Shown in pieces: positions 27,353 through 36,237 of a stretch of DNA of 64,000 nucleotides. Source of the stretch: Verminephrobacter eiseniae EF01-2 (GTDB lineage: Bacteria; Pseudomonadota; Gammaproteobacteria; Burkholderiales; Burkholderiaceae_C). The notes under the pieces were generated by a model. That model was not told where the DNA came from. It ran no database searches and saw nothing but the letters and a program-made list of their open reading frames with translations. Location of the stretch: contig NC_008786.1 in the NCBI RefSeq assembly GCF_000015565.1, forward strand, positions 2,852,001 to 2,916,000, written 5' to 3'. Numbering within the stretch: position 1 is the stretch's first letter; every line of letters starts with the position of its first letter. The translations under genes were made by a program, and so were the position numbers.

Positions 27353-27941
27353 CGCTACTCGTCTCGGACTTGTGGACGATGAATGATTTCCCTGGCAGAT
27401 CAAGCAGCGAGGTGCTGACCGGTTGCCGCACTGGCCTGCGGCATGGCAGTCTTGACGGCCTTGGCGTTGGTTTTCGGGGCTGGCCGGAGTGCCGGGCATC
27501 ATCCCTTGGGCGGGCGCTTGGGCTGTGTGGCCGGCTTGCCGGCAGGTGTCGAGGCGGCCCGCAGGGCGGCGTTGTGCGTCTTTACGGCCTGGATCTCGCT
27601 GCGCAGTTGCGCTGCCTCCTCGCGGGCCGCTGCGGCGGCTTCGCGGGACTCGTCGCGCCCGCCTTCGTCATGCGCTCGGCGCTACGGTGGGCTTTCTCGG
27701 CTGCGCGCTTGCATTGCTCGACATGCTGCCGCAGGCGCCGCCGAAAGCATCGTCACCACAAAAAGGCGGGAAAACCCGCGTCGCGGAATGCGATAATCCG
27801 ACGCTTGCTTATTTCTTGTTACGGAGAAAGCTCCTTGGAAACCTACCCGAGTCGGTAGCTTTCAGCTCCCTGGCCTGCCTGGGGGTTGAAAGCAACCCAT
27901 GACCCCCCCACCGCAAACGCACGCAACAAAGGCAGTGAGCC
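27353..27941. other. Gap with a decayed coiled-coil gene remnant on the minus strand
   Basis: No intact gene. On the minus strand between about 27750 and 27500 two frames in succession give a charged, alanine-rich coil (QHVEQCKRAAEKAHRSAERM, then after a frameshift DESREAAAAAREEAAQLRSE) ending in PKRPPKG and a stop. This looks like the broken tail of a coiled-coil protein, of unknown identity. It marks the downstream border of cluster B. Confidence 0.4.
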
Positions 27942-28928
27942 ATGCTCAATATCTTCACGCTCGTCAATGGCCGGCTGTTCCAGGAAGAAATCGAATCCCT
28001 GGAAGAACTGACCCGCTTCCAGCCGATCTGGGTCGACCTGCAAGCCCCTACCGTTGAAGAAAAACGCTGGATCGAGCAGCACTACAACTTGTCGATCCCC
28101 GACAACGCGATGGACGATGACATCGAGGAGTCCGCCCGCTTCTACGAAGAAGACAACGGCGAGATGCACATCCGCAGCGACTTCCTGATCGACGACGATG
28201 CAGACCCGCGCTCGGTGCGGGTGGCCTTCATCCTGAACCAGCACAACGCCCAGTTGAAAAGCCAGGGCGTGTTGTTTTCGATCCACGACGAGGATGTGCC
28301 CGTGTTTCGCCTGCTGCGCATGCGCGCGCGCCGCGCACCCGGCCTGATCGAGGATGCCAAGGAGGTGCTGCTCAAGCTGTTCGATGCCGACGCCGAGTAT
28401 TCGGCCGACACGCTGGAGAACATCTACGACGAGTTGGAAAAAGCCAGCCGGCAGGTGCTGGCCGGCGGCGTGACCGACGCCCTCGCCGGCGCAGTGCTGG
28501 CCGCCATTGCCCGCCAGGAAGACCTGAACGGTCGCATCCGGCGCAACGTGATGGACACCCGCCGCGCCGTCAGTTTCATGATGCGCAGCAAGATGCTCAA
28601 TGCCGGGCAGTTCGAGCAAGCGCGACAAATCCTGCGTGACATCGAGTCGCTGGACAACCACACGGCCTTCCTGTTCGAGAAGATCAACTTCCTGATGGCC
28701 GCCACGGTCGGTTTCATCAACATCAACCAGAACAAGATCATCAAGATCTTCTCGGTAGCCAGCGTCGCGCTGCTGCCCCCCACGCTGATCGCCAGCGTGT
28801 ACGGCATGAATTTCAAGTTCATGCCCGAACTCGATTGGGTGCTGGGCTACCCCTATGCCGTGCTGCTGATGCTGCTCAGCGCACTCGGCCCGATGTGGTA
28901 CTTTCGCCGGCGCGGTTGGTTGAAGTGA
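27942..28928 (+). CDS. corA: CorA-type magnesium/cobalt transporter
   Basis: 328 residues. Large cytoplasmic N-terminal domain, then two C-terminal membrane spans with the signature YGMN between them (ASVYGMNFKFMPELDW) and a positively charged tail (YFRRRGWLK). This is the normal length and layout for CorA, an inner-membrane Mg2+ channel. It appears to be the first gene of the ordinary chromosome after the cluster. Confidence 0.92.
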   Translation: MLNIFTLVNGRLFQEEIESLEELTRFQPIWVDLQAPTVEEKRWIEQHYNLSIPDNAMDDDIEESARFYEEDNGEMHIRSDFLIDDDADPRSVRVAFILNQHNAQLKSQGVLFSIHDEDVPVFRLLRMRARRAPGLIEDAKEVLLKLFDADAEYSADTLENIYDELEKASRQVLAGGVTDALAGAVLAAIARQEDLNGRIRRNVMDTRRAVSFMMRSKMLNAGQFEQARQILRDIESLDNHTAFLFEKINFLMAATVGFININQNKIIKIFSVASVALLPPTLIASVYGMNFKFMPELDWVLGYPYAVLLMLLSALGPMWYFRRRGWLK

Positions 28929-29323
28929 CCCCCGCCCCCCGGGTCGCGCCTGCGGTGCCCGTCCGTCAAAGAGCGGCGCCTGCGGCCCGGAAAGGCCGGC
29001 TCCGCCGCGTCCTTGGGTCGGCTCAAAGAATGCGGCCAAAGAATGCAGCTGTCGTGCAAACGCTGCTGACCCATGGTGCCCCAACTGGCAGCAGGCGCTG
29101 AAAGACTATGCGCTGGCTGCCATCGATTCAATGGCATTTGCAGGGCAGGGGGGTAGCGCAGTCAGTCGAAGGCCGGCTTTGCCGCGTGCTTTTGTCGGCA
29201 ATCACCCCGGGCTTTGGCATCCATGATGGCCAGCGCCGTATTTTTGCCCGGCCCATGGGCCCATGGCGGGCCGCCCTGCTGGACGAGGCTGTGGCACTGA
29301 ACGCTGCGATACCGGGGGGGAAT
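28929..29323. other. Intergenic stretch with a diverged 32-bp direct repeat
   Basis: No gene seen. Two related stretches begin AAGGCCGGCT at about 28992 and 29167 and share roughly three quarters of 32 positions. They may be intergenic repeat units common in this genome. Confidence 0.4.
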
Positions 29324-31003
29324 TCAATGCTTGTCGCGCAACTCGCGCCGCAGGATCTTGCCCACCGGCGTCTTGGGCAATTCGGCGCGGAACTCGATCA
29401 CCTTGGGCTGCTTGTAGCCCGTCAGTTCATGGCGGCAGAACTCGCGCACCTGGGCCTCGGTCAGGTCCGGCGACTTCTTCACGATCACCAGTTTGACGGC
29501 TTCACCGGTTTTCTCATCCGGCACCCCGACCACGGCGCATTCGAGCACGCCGGGGCAGTTCGCCACGACGCCTTCGACCTCGTTGGGATAGACGTTGAAA
29601 CCGCTGACCAGCACCATGTCCTTTTTGCGGTCGACGATCTTGAAGAAGCCGCGCTCGTCCGTCACGCCGATGTCGCCGGACTTGAAGTAGCCGTCTTCGG
29701 TCATGGCCTTGGCGGTTTCGTCCGGGCGCTGCCAGTAGCCGGCCATCAGTTGCGGGCCCTTGATGGCGATCTCTCCGGGCTGGTTCGGTTGCGTCACTGG
29801 CTTGCCGTTGTCGTCGATCAGCTTCATCCAGGTGCTCGGGATCGGCACGCCGATGGTGCCGCTGAACTCGGTCGCCGTCACCGGGTTGCAGCAGACCGAG
29901 GGGCTGGTCTCCGACAAGCCATAGCCTTCGCAGATCGGGCAGCCCGTCTTTTGCAACCACAGTTGGGCCACTGCGCCCTGCACCGCCGCGCCGCCGCCCA
30001 ACGAGACCTTGAGGTTGCTCCAGTCGACGGTGCCGAAGTCCGGGTGGTTGGCCAGCGCGTTGAACAAGGTGTTGACGGCCGGGAAGCTGTGAAAGCGGTG
30101 CTTGGACAGTTCCTTGAGCACGGCCGGCAGGTCACGCGGATTGGGGATCAGGATGGTCTTGCCGCCGGTGCGCAGCGACAGCATCATGTTCACGGTGAAC
30201 GCGAAGATGTGGTAGAGCGGCAGCGCGCAGACGTTGGTGGGCTGCTCGCCAGCGGGCAGCTTTTTCATCACCGGGTCGTTCCAGGCCTCGGACTGCAGCA
30301 CATTGGCGATCACGTTGCGGTGCAGCAGCACCGCCCCCTTGCTCACACCCGTGGTGCCGCCGGTGTATTGCAGCAGCGCGATGTCCTCGGGCGTGATGCC
30401 GGGCTTTTTCAGCGTGCCGCGCGCGCCCTGCGCCACGGCGTCGTTGAAACGCACGGCCGCCGGCAGGTGGTAGGCGGGCACCATTTTCTTGAGCTTGCGC
30501 ACCACGTAGTTGACCAGCGCGCCCTTGAGCAGGCCGAGTTGATCGCCCATGGCGCACAGCACCACATGCTTGACGGACGTGTGGGCGAGGCATTGCTGCA
30601 GCGTGTTCGCGAAGTTCTCGATCAGCACGATGGCCTTGGCGCCCGAATCCTTGAGCTGATGCTCCAGTTCACGCGGCGTGTACAGCGGGTTCACATTGAC
30701 CACCACCAATCCTGCGCGCAACACGGCGGCCACCGCCACGGGGTATTGCGGCACATTGGGCATCATGATCGCCACCCGGTCGCCTTTGGCCAGGCCCAGG
30801 CTTTGCAAGTAGGCCGCCAGCGCGCTGCTGAGCGTGTCGGTCTCGGCGTAGCTCACGTCCCTGCCCATGAAGCTGTAGGCCACACGGTCGGCGTGTTTTC
30901 TGAACGCCTCGTCCATCAGTGCGACCAGGGACGGGTACTGTGTGGCGTCGATATCGGCGGGCACGCCCTGCGGATAGACGGCTAGCCAAGGGCGATCGGT
31001 CAT
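29324..31003 (-). CDS. fadD: Long-chain fatty acid-CoA ligase (FadD-type)
   Basis: 559 residues from the ATG at 31003, chosen for GGAGAG just upstream and the family-like start TDRPWLAVYPQGVPADID. Adenylate-forming motifs are complete: YTGGTTGVSKGA, GYGLSETSP, and the late YKQPKVIEF and KTPVGKILRREL. It activates fatty acids to acyl-CoA with ATP at the inner membrane for beta-oxidation. A MITE (31086-31251) sits about 80 bp upstream of the start. Confidence 0.92.
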   Translation of the reverse strand: MTDRPWLAVYPQGVPADIDATQYPSLVALMDEAFRKHADRVAYSFMGRDVSYAETDTLSSALAAYLQSLGLAKGDRVAIMMPNVPQYPVAVAAVLRAGLVVVNVNPLYTPRELEHQLKDSGAKAIVLIENFANTLQQCLAHTSVKHVVLCAMGDQLGLLKGALVNYVVRKLKKMVPAYHLPAAVRFNDAVAQGARGTLKKPGITPEDIALLQYTGGTTGVSKGAVLLHRNVIANVLQSEAWNDPVMKKLPAGEQPTNVCALPLYHIFAFTVNMMLSLRTGGKTILIPNPRDLPAVLKELSKHRFHSFPAVNTLFNALANHPDFGTVDWSNLKVSLGGGAAVQGAVAQLWLQKTGCPICEGYGLSETSPSVCCNPVTATEFSGTIGVPIPSTWMKLIDDNGKPVTQPNQPGEIAIKGPQLMAGYWQRPDETAKAMTEDGYFKSGDIGVTDERGFFKIVDRKKDMVLVSGFNVYPNEVEGVVANCPGVLECAVVGVPDEKTGEAVKLVIVKKSPDLTEAQVREFCRHELTGYKQPKVIEFRAELPKTPVGKILRRELRDKH

Positions 31004-31085
31004 GCGGGACTCTCCAGATTTTTCACTGCAACGCAGCCTTGGCATTGTCCCTGCCGCCATCGGCTCTGCGGGTCTGTAGTTTCCC

Positions 31086-31251
31086 CTAGTGTCGCGTCAC
31101 CGATCATCTGTCGGTCTGCGCTGGCCATCGAAGCGCATCGCGGCGTTGCATCGCTTGCCAATACGCTCGGTATTGGCTGCGCGATGCGCCTTGCGCTGCG
31201 CTCCGATGGCTGCGCGCAGCCTACGACATCTGATCCGTGACGCGACACTAG
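31086..31251 (+). repeat. 158-bp palindromic MITE, copy 4
   Basis: CTAG at 31086-31089 and 31248-31251. It lies between the acyl-CoA ligase and the SDR gene, both on the minus strand, so it would be transcribed as part of any shared messenger and fold into a hairpin. Confidence 0.9.
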
Positions 31252-31274
31252 TGGGCCGTAGCGCGTTCAGCATT

Positions 31275-32033
31275 TCAGCGGGGCGGCAGGCGAATCGCGC
31301 CATCGAGGCGGATCACTTCGCCATTGAGCATGTCGTTCTCGAAGATATGCTGCACCAGCTTGGCGTAGTCTTCGGGCGTGCCCAGGCGACTGGGGAAGGG
31401 CACGCTGGCGGCCAGCGCGTCCTGCACCGGCTGGGGCATGCCGAACAGCATCGGCGTGCCGAAGATGCCGGGCGCGATGCTCATGTTGCGAATGCCGTTG
31501 CGGGCCAGGTCGCGGGCGATCGGCAAGGTCATGCCGACCACGCCGCCCTTGGAGGCCGAGTACGCCGCCTGGCCGATCTGGCCGTCATAGGCCGCCACGC
31601 TGGCGGTGGAGATCAGCACGCCGCGCTCGCCGGTAGGCTCCGGCTCGTTCTGGCACATGGCTTGCGCGGCCAAGCGCAGCATGTTGAAGCTGCCGATCAG
31701 GTTGACCGTGACCGCCCGGCTGAAAACCGCCAGCGCATGGGCGCCGTTCTTGCCCACGGTCTTTTCGGCAGGCGCAATGCCGGCGCAGTTCACCAAGCCC
31801 ATCAGCTTGCCCATGGCCACCGCCCGGGCCACCACGGCCTGGCCGTCGGTCTCGCTGCCCACGTCGCATGGGACGAAAGCGCCGCCGATGTCCCGGGCCA
31901 CGGCCTGGCCTTTTTCGGCCTGCATATCGGCAATCACGACCATGCCGCCCTGGGCCGCCAGCCGGCGCGCCGTGCCCTCGCCCAAGCCCGAGGCGCCGCC
32001 GGTCACGATGAATACCTTGCCGCTGATTTGCAT
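31275..32033 (-). CDS. SDR dehydrogenase, HSD17B10/3-hydroxyacyl-CoA type
   Basis: 252 residues with TGGASGLGEGTARRL (NAD binding), VNCAGIAP, catalytic Ser in STASVAAY and YSASKGG (Tyr-Lys). The pattern NLIGSFNMLRLAAQAM with the ERGVLISTASVAAYDGQIGQ stretch is that of bacterial 3-hydroxyacyl-CoA dehydrogenases related to HSD17B10. It fits beta-oxidation with the ligase next to it. Confidence 0.87.
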   Translation of the reverse strand: MQISGKVFIVTGGASGLGEGTARRLAAQGGMVVIADMQAEKGQAVARDIGGAFVPCDVGSETDGQAVVARAVAMGKLMGLVNCAGIAPAEKTVGKNGAHALAVFSRAVTVNLIGSFNMLRLAAQAMCQNEPEPTGERGVLISTASVAAYDGQIGQAAYSASKGGVVGMTLPIARDLARNGIRNMSIAPGIFGTPMLFGMPQPVQDALAASVPFPSRLGTPEDYAKLVQHIFENDMLNGEVIRLDGAIRLPPR

Positions 32034-32131
32034 GTTCCGTCTCCAGTCAGTGGGCGTCGATTATGTCGTCGCGCACCGCTTTTGCTGCGGGCAGGCGAGA
32101 AAAAAATCCACCCCCGACCGGGGCGCCGCCG

Positions 32132-33184
32132 TCACGGAAAACCCACGCGGTCGAGCATCTGCTGCACCCGGGCCATGTTCGCGCCCACGACGCTGATGGC
32201 GATGGTTTCGCTCTTGAACGGCTGGTCGCCGGTCATGGCCCTGAGCGCCGGGTTGTCCAGGATCACGCCCTTGGCGGCGGGCCACTCGTTATTGCCGTTG
32301 GCAAAGTGGTTCTGGGCTTCGGGGCTGGCCAGGTATTCCAGGAATCGGATGGCATGGGCCTGGTTTTTCGCATGTCTGGCCACCGCGCCGCCGGCGATGT
32401 TCAGGTGCGTGCCCCAGGATGCCTGGTTGGGAAACACCACGCCCACCTTGTTGGCCACGGCCACGTCTTCCGGCTTGCTGGAGCGCATCAGGCGTGCCAG
32501 GTAGTAGCTGTTGGTCACGGCGATATCGCATTCACCAGCGGCCACGGCTTTGATTTGGTCGGTATCGCCACCCTTGGGGGGGCGGGCCAGGTTGGCCAGC
32601 AGGCCCTTGAGCCAGGCCTCGGCCTTTTGTTCGCCCAGATGCTCGGTCACGGCGCCGAACAGGCTCAGGTTGTAGGGGTGCGAACCGGAGCGGATGCACA
32701 GCCGGCCCTTGTTCCCGGGATCGGCCAGCGCTTCGTAGCTATCGACCTGCGACTTGTGCACGCGCGTTTTGTTGTAGACGATCACCCGGGCGCGCGTGGA
32801 CAGGCCAAACCAGGAGATGCCGCCGTCGGCCGCAGGGCTGCTGCGCAAGTGGGCGGGAATGGCGTCGAGCAGCAGCTTGGACACGATGGGCTGGAACAGG
32901 CCATCGACTTCCGCCTTGTACAGGCGGGCGGCATCGACCAGCAAAATCACGTCCGCAGGCGAGGCCGCGCCTTCGGTCTTCAGGCGCGCCAGGATGCCGG
33001 CATCGTCGGCGTCGACGCGGTTGATCTTGATGCCGGTGGCCTTGGTGAAGCCGCTGTACAGGGCCTCGTCGGTGGCGTAGTGGCGGGCCGAGTAGAGGTT
33101 CAGCACGGGTTCCTGGGCATGGCCGGCGCCGACGGCGGCAGCCAGGGCGCAAGCGGCCAGCCAGGGTTTAACGGTCTTGGTCAT
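32132..33184 (-). CDS. Periplasmic binding protein, Fe(III)/FbpA type
   Basis: 350 residues from TKTVKPWLAAC (signal peptide through AVGAGHA, cleavage before QEPVLNLYSARHY). The start LYSARHYATDEALYSGF and WFGLSTRARVIVYNK and AVTNSYYLARL segments are typical of the FbpA/AfuA family that captures ferric iron for an ABC importer. No membrane or ATPase partner is adjacent, so they must lie elsewhere. Confidence 0.87.
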   Translation of the reverse strand: MTKTVKPWLAACALAAAVGAGHAQEPVLNLYSARHYATDEALYSGFTKATGIKINRVDADDAGILARLKTEGAASPADVILLVDAARLYKAEVDGLFQPIVSKLLLDAIPAHLRSSPAADGGISWFGLSTRARVIVYNKTRVHKSQVDSYEALADPGNKGRLCIRSGSHPYNLSLFGAVTEHLGEQKAEAWLKGLLANLARPPKGGDTDQIKAVAAGECDIAVTNSYYLARLMRSSKPEDVAVANKVGVVFPNQASWGTHLNIAGGAVARHAKNQAHAIRFLEYLASPEAQNHFANGNNEWPAAKGVILDNPALRAMTGDQPFKSETIAISVVGANMARVQQMLDRVGFP

Positions 33185-33287
33185 GGGATGCATCTTTCGG
33201 GGGTGGTGACGGGGTGGTGAGGGGGGTGATGATGGGCAAACGCGAATCATTCGCAAGCGATATTGTAGTCAGCGTTTGGCGAAAAAA

Positions 33288-33311
33288 AAGCCCGGTGGTT
33301 AGACCGGGCTT
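33288..33311 (-). terminator. Rho-independent terminator of the phasin gene
   Basis: Nine-base arms AAGCCCGGT and ACCGGGCTT around a six-base loop, followed on the minus strand by a run of T (eight A on the plus strand at 33282-33289). It lies downstream of the phasin gene and upstream of the binding-protein gene. Confidence 0.85.
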
Positions 33312-33440
33312 GGAAAGGATCCTGGAAACCGGGGGTTTCGCGAGGATCCGAGGAGACAACGGCAGGCTGCGAACCTGGTTCGCAGCGCAGGGTGGGGTGT
33401 CCGGCCCGTGCACTCCACAGGCCGCATTGCCGTGACGGAC

Positions 33441-33989
33441 TTAGCGCTTGCGCGGGGCGACCGTCTTGGCGGCGTTGGCCGCAGTGCTGGCCACGGCGTT
33501 GAAGTTGGCTTCGGCCACGTCGGAGGCCTGCTTGACCGCCTTTTGCACCGATTCAAAAGCGTTGGTGGCCGCAGAGACGGCGCTCTTCATCACGGCCACG
33601 GCGGTTTCGGAGCCGGCCGGTGCGTTCTTGGCAGCGCTGTCGACCAAGGTGGCGAAAGCCTTTTGCGCGTCGCTGGCCTGGGTTTCAAAAGCCTTGCCGA
33701 ACTCGGCGCCGGTGCCCGAAGCGATGTCATACAGGTGCCGGCTGTAGGCAGCGGTCTTTTCGGCCAGCGGCTGGAACAGGCTCGCTTGCAGGGCCAGCAG
33801 TTCTTGCGCGTCCTTGACGCCCAGCACCGCCTGGGCGTGGTTGGCCACTTCCGACAGGGCGGCGCGCGAAGCGCTCACGTTCAGTTCGACCAGCTTTTCC
33901 ACGCCCTCGAAGGCTTTGGAGGTCAGACCAAACAGGGTCTCGATGTTGGCCTTGTGCGAGGCCAGAATTTGTTCAGCGGTCAGCGTCAT
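33441..33989 (-). CDS. phaP: Phasin family protein (PHB granule coat)
   Basis: 182 residues, mostly amphipathic helix with the phasin pattern: [20 protein letters not shown] at the start, [35 protein letters not shown], and an alanine- and lysine-rich end TVAPRKR. Such proteins coat polyhydroxybutyrate granules. Two 15-bp repeats upstream may bind the regulator PhaR. It has its own terminator. Confidence 0.9.
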   Translation of the reverse strand: MTLTAEQILASHKANIETLFGLTSKAFEGVEKLVELNVSASRAALSEVANHAQAVLGVKDAQELLALQASLFQPLAEKTAAYSRHLYDIASGTGAEFGKAFETQASDAQKAFATLVDSAAKNAPAGSETAVAVMKSAVSAATNAFESVQKAVKQASDVAEANFNAVASTAANAAKTVAPRKR

Positions 33990-34083
33990 GTCATGTCCTA
34001 AGAGAATGGGCCCCGGGGGGCCGGGTGGCTTACGGGTTTGCGAACATCTGCGCTGCGCCTGATCCGCTCAGGTCACGAAGTCA

Positions 34084-34156
34084 TGTTGCAGTGCAGCATG
34101 AACGGGATTTTAGGGACTTGCTGCGCTATTGCAAGGGCTTTTGTTGCAGTGCAGCA
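34084..34156 (-). promoter_or_regulatory. Two identical 15-bp repeats upstream of the phasin gene
   Basis: TGTTGCAGTGCAGCA occurs at 34084-34098 and again at 34142-34156, with a related TTGCTGCGCTATTGCAA between. PhaR regulators of PHB genes bind TTGCA/TGCAGCA-rich sites in phasin promoters, so these are likely operators; that is inference. Confidence 0.6.
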
Positions 34157-34197
34157 AAAAAAGATCGTCCAACCATCCCCGATTTGTCACCATGGCG

Positions 34198-34650
34198 TCA
34201 TGCGCGTTGGTCGCTGACGATGGAGCCGCGCTCGTCGTCGACCTCGACCCTGAGCCTCAAGCCATCGGGCAAGCGGCTGAGCGCCAACCAGGTGGCCTCA
34301 TCGACCGCAGCGATCGGCACATGCCTGCCGTACAACTCCGAGGCCACGATGCAACCCACTCCGATGATCAGGTCGCGGCTGCACATCACGATCGCCGCCG
34401 GCCCGGTGCGCTGGCGTATCGCTTCTGCCAGCACACTGCTGCTTGAGCTCGAGCCCTTGGCATGCGCCATCAGCAACACCCGGCCGGCGAGCGACATGCC
34501 CTGCTGGGGATGGCCGGGTTCGACGATGCGTCCGGCCTGCGCGTCGTAACCGCCCCAGAAGCTCAAAGGCGCGCCGAGCACCAGAGCGCGGCCCTGGCCG
34601 GTGCCGGCAACCACCGGCGTGGCGCGGTAGCTTGTCGGCTCAGCGCTCAT
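34198..34650 (-). CDS. Aconitase X small subunit (swivelling domain)
   Basis: 150 residues of the DUF126 / aconitase X swivel family: opening ATPVVAGTGQGRALVLGAPLSFWGG and GHPQQGMSLAGRVLLMAHAKGSSSSSSVLAEAI. It pairs with the large subunit, which ends 11 bases inside it. In bacteria the two-subunit type usually acts as cis-3-hydroxy-L-proline dehydratase; that exact substrate is inference. Confidence 0.85.
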   Translation of the reverse strand: MSAEPTSYRATPVVAGTGQGRALVLGAPLSFWGGYDAQAGRIVEPGHPQQGMSLAGRVLLMAHAKGSSSSSSVLAEAIRQRTGPAAIVMCSRDLIIGVGCIVASELYGRHVPIAAVDEATWLALSRLPDGLRLRVEVDDERGSIVSDQRA

Positions 34651-35896
34651 CGAACCAGACCTTGCCCCGGACGGCGGACTGCACGCATTCCCGCAGGCCG
34701 CCGAACGCCACCTCGACGCCGATGTTGGCCGGAGCGTAATGCGCCCATTTGCCGGAGTTGGTCATGACCAGTCCCCGTGTGTGCCTGATGATCGGCGTGA
34801 TGTAGGTGCAGGTGTCCGTGACGATCTGCACCCCGCCGCGCATCAGCCTTTGCGCGGCGCCGGATGCTTCCAGTTGCCACAGGATGAAGCGGCTGGTGTT
34901 GACGTAAAAGTCCACCCGCAGCGGCCCGGGCGCGGCGTCGAGTTCATGCTCCAGCGCGGCGAATTCGGCCAGTGAGAAATGCGGCGTTCCGACGCTGACG
35001 GCCACCAGGCTGTCGCCAGCCCGGGCCCGGTTGAGCGCGGCGCGGGTGCTTTTCAACGCGTCGCGCGTGACCACCACCGTTGCCGCCAGAGGGCGCCGCC
35101 CGCCCAGCGCGGCAGCAAGATTTGGCGCTTCGGGCGTGATGCCGACGGCATGAAACAGCGCCACGGCGCCACTGGATGCCGCAGCCGCGCCCAGCGCCTT
35201 GAGCTCATCTTCGCTGGTGTCGGGCGGCAGCCCGGTGATGACCGGGATCAGCCCGCCTGCGCGCTGGCCCACCAGCAAGCCCAGCGCTGCATACCAGATA
35301 TCGCGGCTGCCCCGCACGGACGGGAAGTCGGCCAGCGCGAAGACCAACTGCCCGTAGCGGTTCTCGGCCACATGCAGCCCGCAATCGGGGGCGCGTCCGG
35401 TCAGCGCCGCGCACAGGTCGATGAAGTCGCCATAGCGGTTGGTTCGGGCGCCCAGCACCGAGTTGGCGAACACGATGGCGTTCGATTCTGCCCAGGCGAG
35501 TTGCTGGCCCGGCCGGGGCCGATTTTTCAGTTGGTAGGGAGCGCAGGTGAAGGTCGATTCGCAGCCCAGCGCCAGATGCGCGTCCATCAAGCGCCGCGCC
35601 TGCGATTGCAGCGCCTTGTCGCCACGGAACAGTTCCGGGTGCATCAAGTCCAGCGAACCCACGTTCAGGGTGGTCGGCACCATGACCTTGCCGCCATCGC
35701 GCACCAGGCGCTCGACGAAATCGAGGCTGGCCTGGCCGTGGTACAGGCAGCCATCGATATGCGCGCCCTCGATGTTCAGCAGACGCGAGGCACCCATCAG
35801 CGCTGCGCTGCGCACCAGGATGCGCAGCGCCAGCGCCGGGGCCTGGCCCCGTTCGCCGCGCAGCAGTTGCCAGTCGGTTTCAGTCAGTTCGATCAT
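34640..35896 (-). CDS. Aconitase X catalytic subunit
   Basis: 418 residues of the DUF521 / aconitase X family. Iron-sulfur and substrate motifs are visible: HIDGCLYHG, CESTFTCAPYQL with two Cys, and VTDTCTYITPI with the third Cys. The swivel subunit follows. Expected reaction: dehydration of a hydroxy acid, probably cis-3-hydroxy-L-proline. No regulator is adjacent. Confidence 0.87.
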   Translation of the reverse strand: MIELTETDWQLLRGERGQAPALALRILVRSAALMGASRLLNIEGAHIDGCLYHGQASLDFVERLVRDGGKVMVPTTLNVGSLDLMHPELFRGDKALQSQARRLMDAHLALGCESTFTCAPYQLKNRPRPGQQLAWAESNAIVFANSVLGARTNRYGDFIDLCAALTGRAPDCGLHVAENRYGQLVFALADFPSVRGSRDIWYAALGLLVGQRAGGLIPVITGLPPDTSEDELKALGAAAASSGAVALFHAVGITPEAPNLAAALGGRRPLAATVVVTRDALKSTRAALNRARAGDSLVAVSVGTPHFSLAEFAALEHELDAAPGPLRVDFYVNTSRFILWQLEASGAAQRLMRGGVQIVTDTCTYITPIIRHTRGLVMTNSGKWAHYAPANIGVEVAFGGLRECVQSAVRGKVWFDER

Positions 35897-36237
35897 CGCA
35901 ATTTCTCATCACACCCTGCGTCACCTGCGGTGCCCAATCGGCTGCGGACCACCCCATGCCAGGGCCGCCGCGCCAATGGTCTTGCCAGGCCGCTGGCACC
36001 CCCTTCGAGGCCGGACACCCCTGGTCGTGGCAGCGCAGCGACCTGCAAGGCAGCAAAACAGCCTGGCCGCAACGGCATCGGCATGGGTATCGGTGAAGAA
36101 ATATCGTGACCGCGCCACCGAACGCATCGATGGCACCGATGGCAACCTGGAAGCTCCACCGGGACCAAGCGCCAGAGAGTCATCTTGGCCATATGACTTG
36201 CCGTTTTCGATCACTGCATGGCCCGTCGCATCACCTG
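35897..36237. other. Intergenic stretch, nothing recognised
   Basis: 341 bp between the aconitase X and kdtA genes. Both are on the minus strand, so this region must hold the aconitase X promoter. I see no repeats or hairpins worth naming. Confidence 0.5.

Noticed and set aside
29108..30985. 625-codon plus-strand frame opposite the acyl-CoA ligase
   Set aside because: Antisense shadow, His/Gln-rich, no domains.
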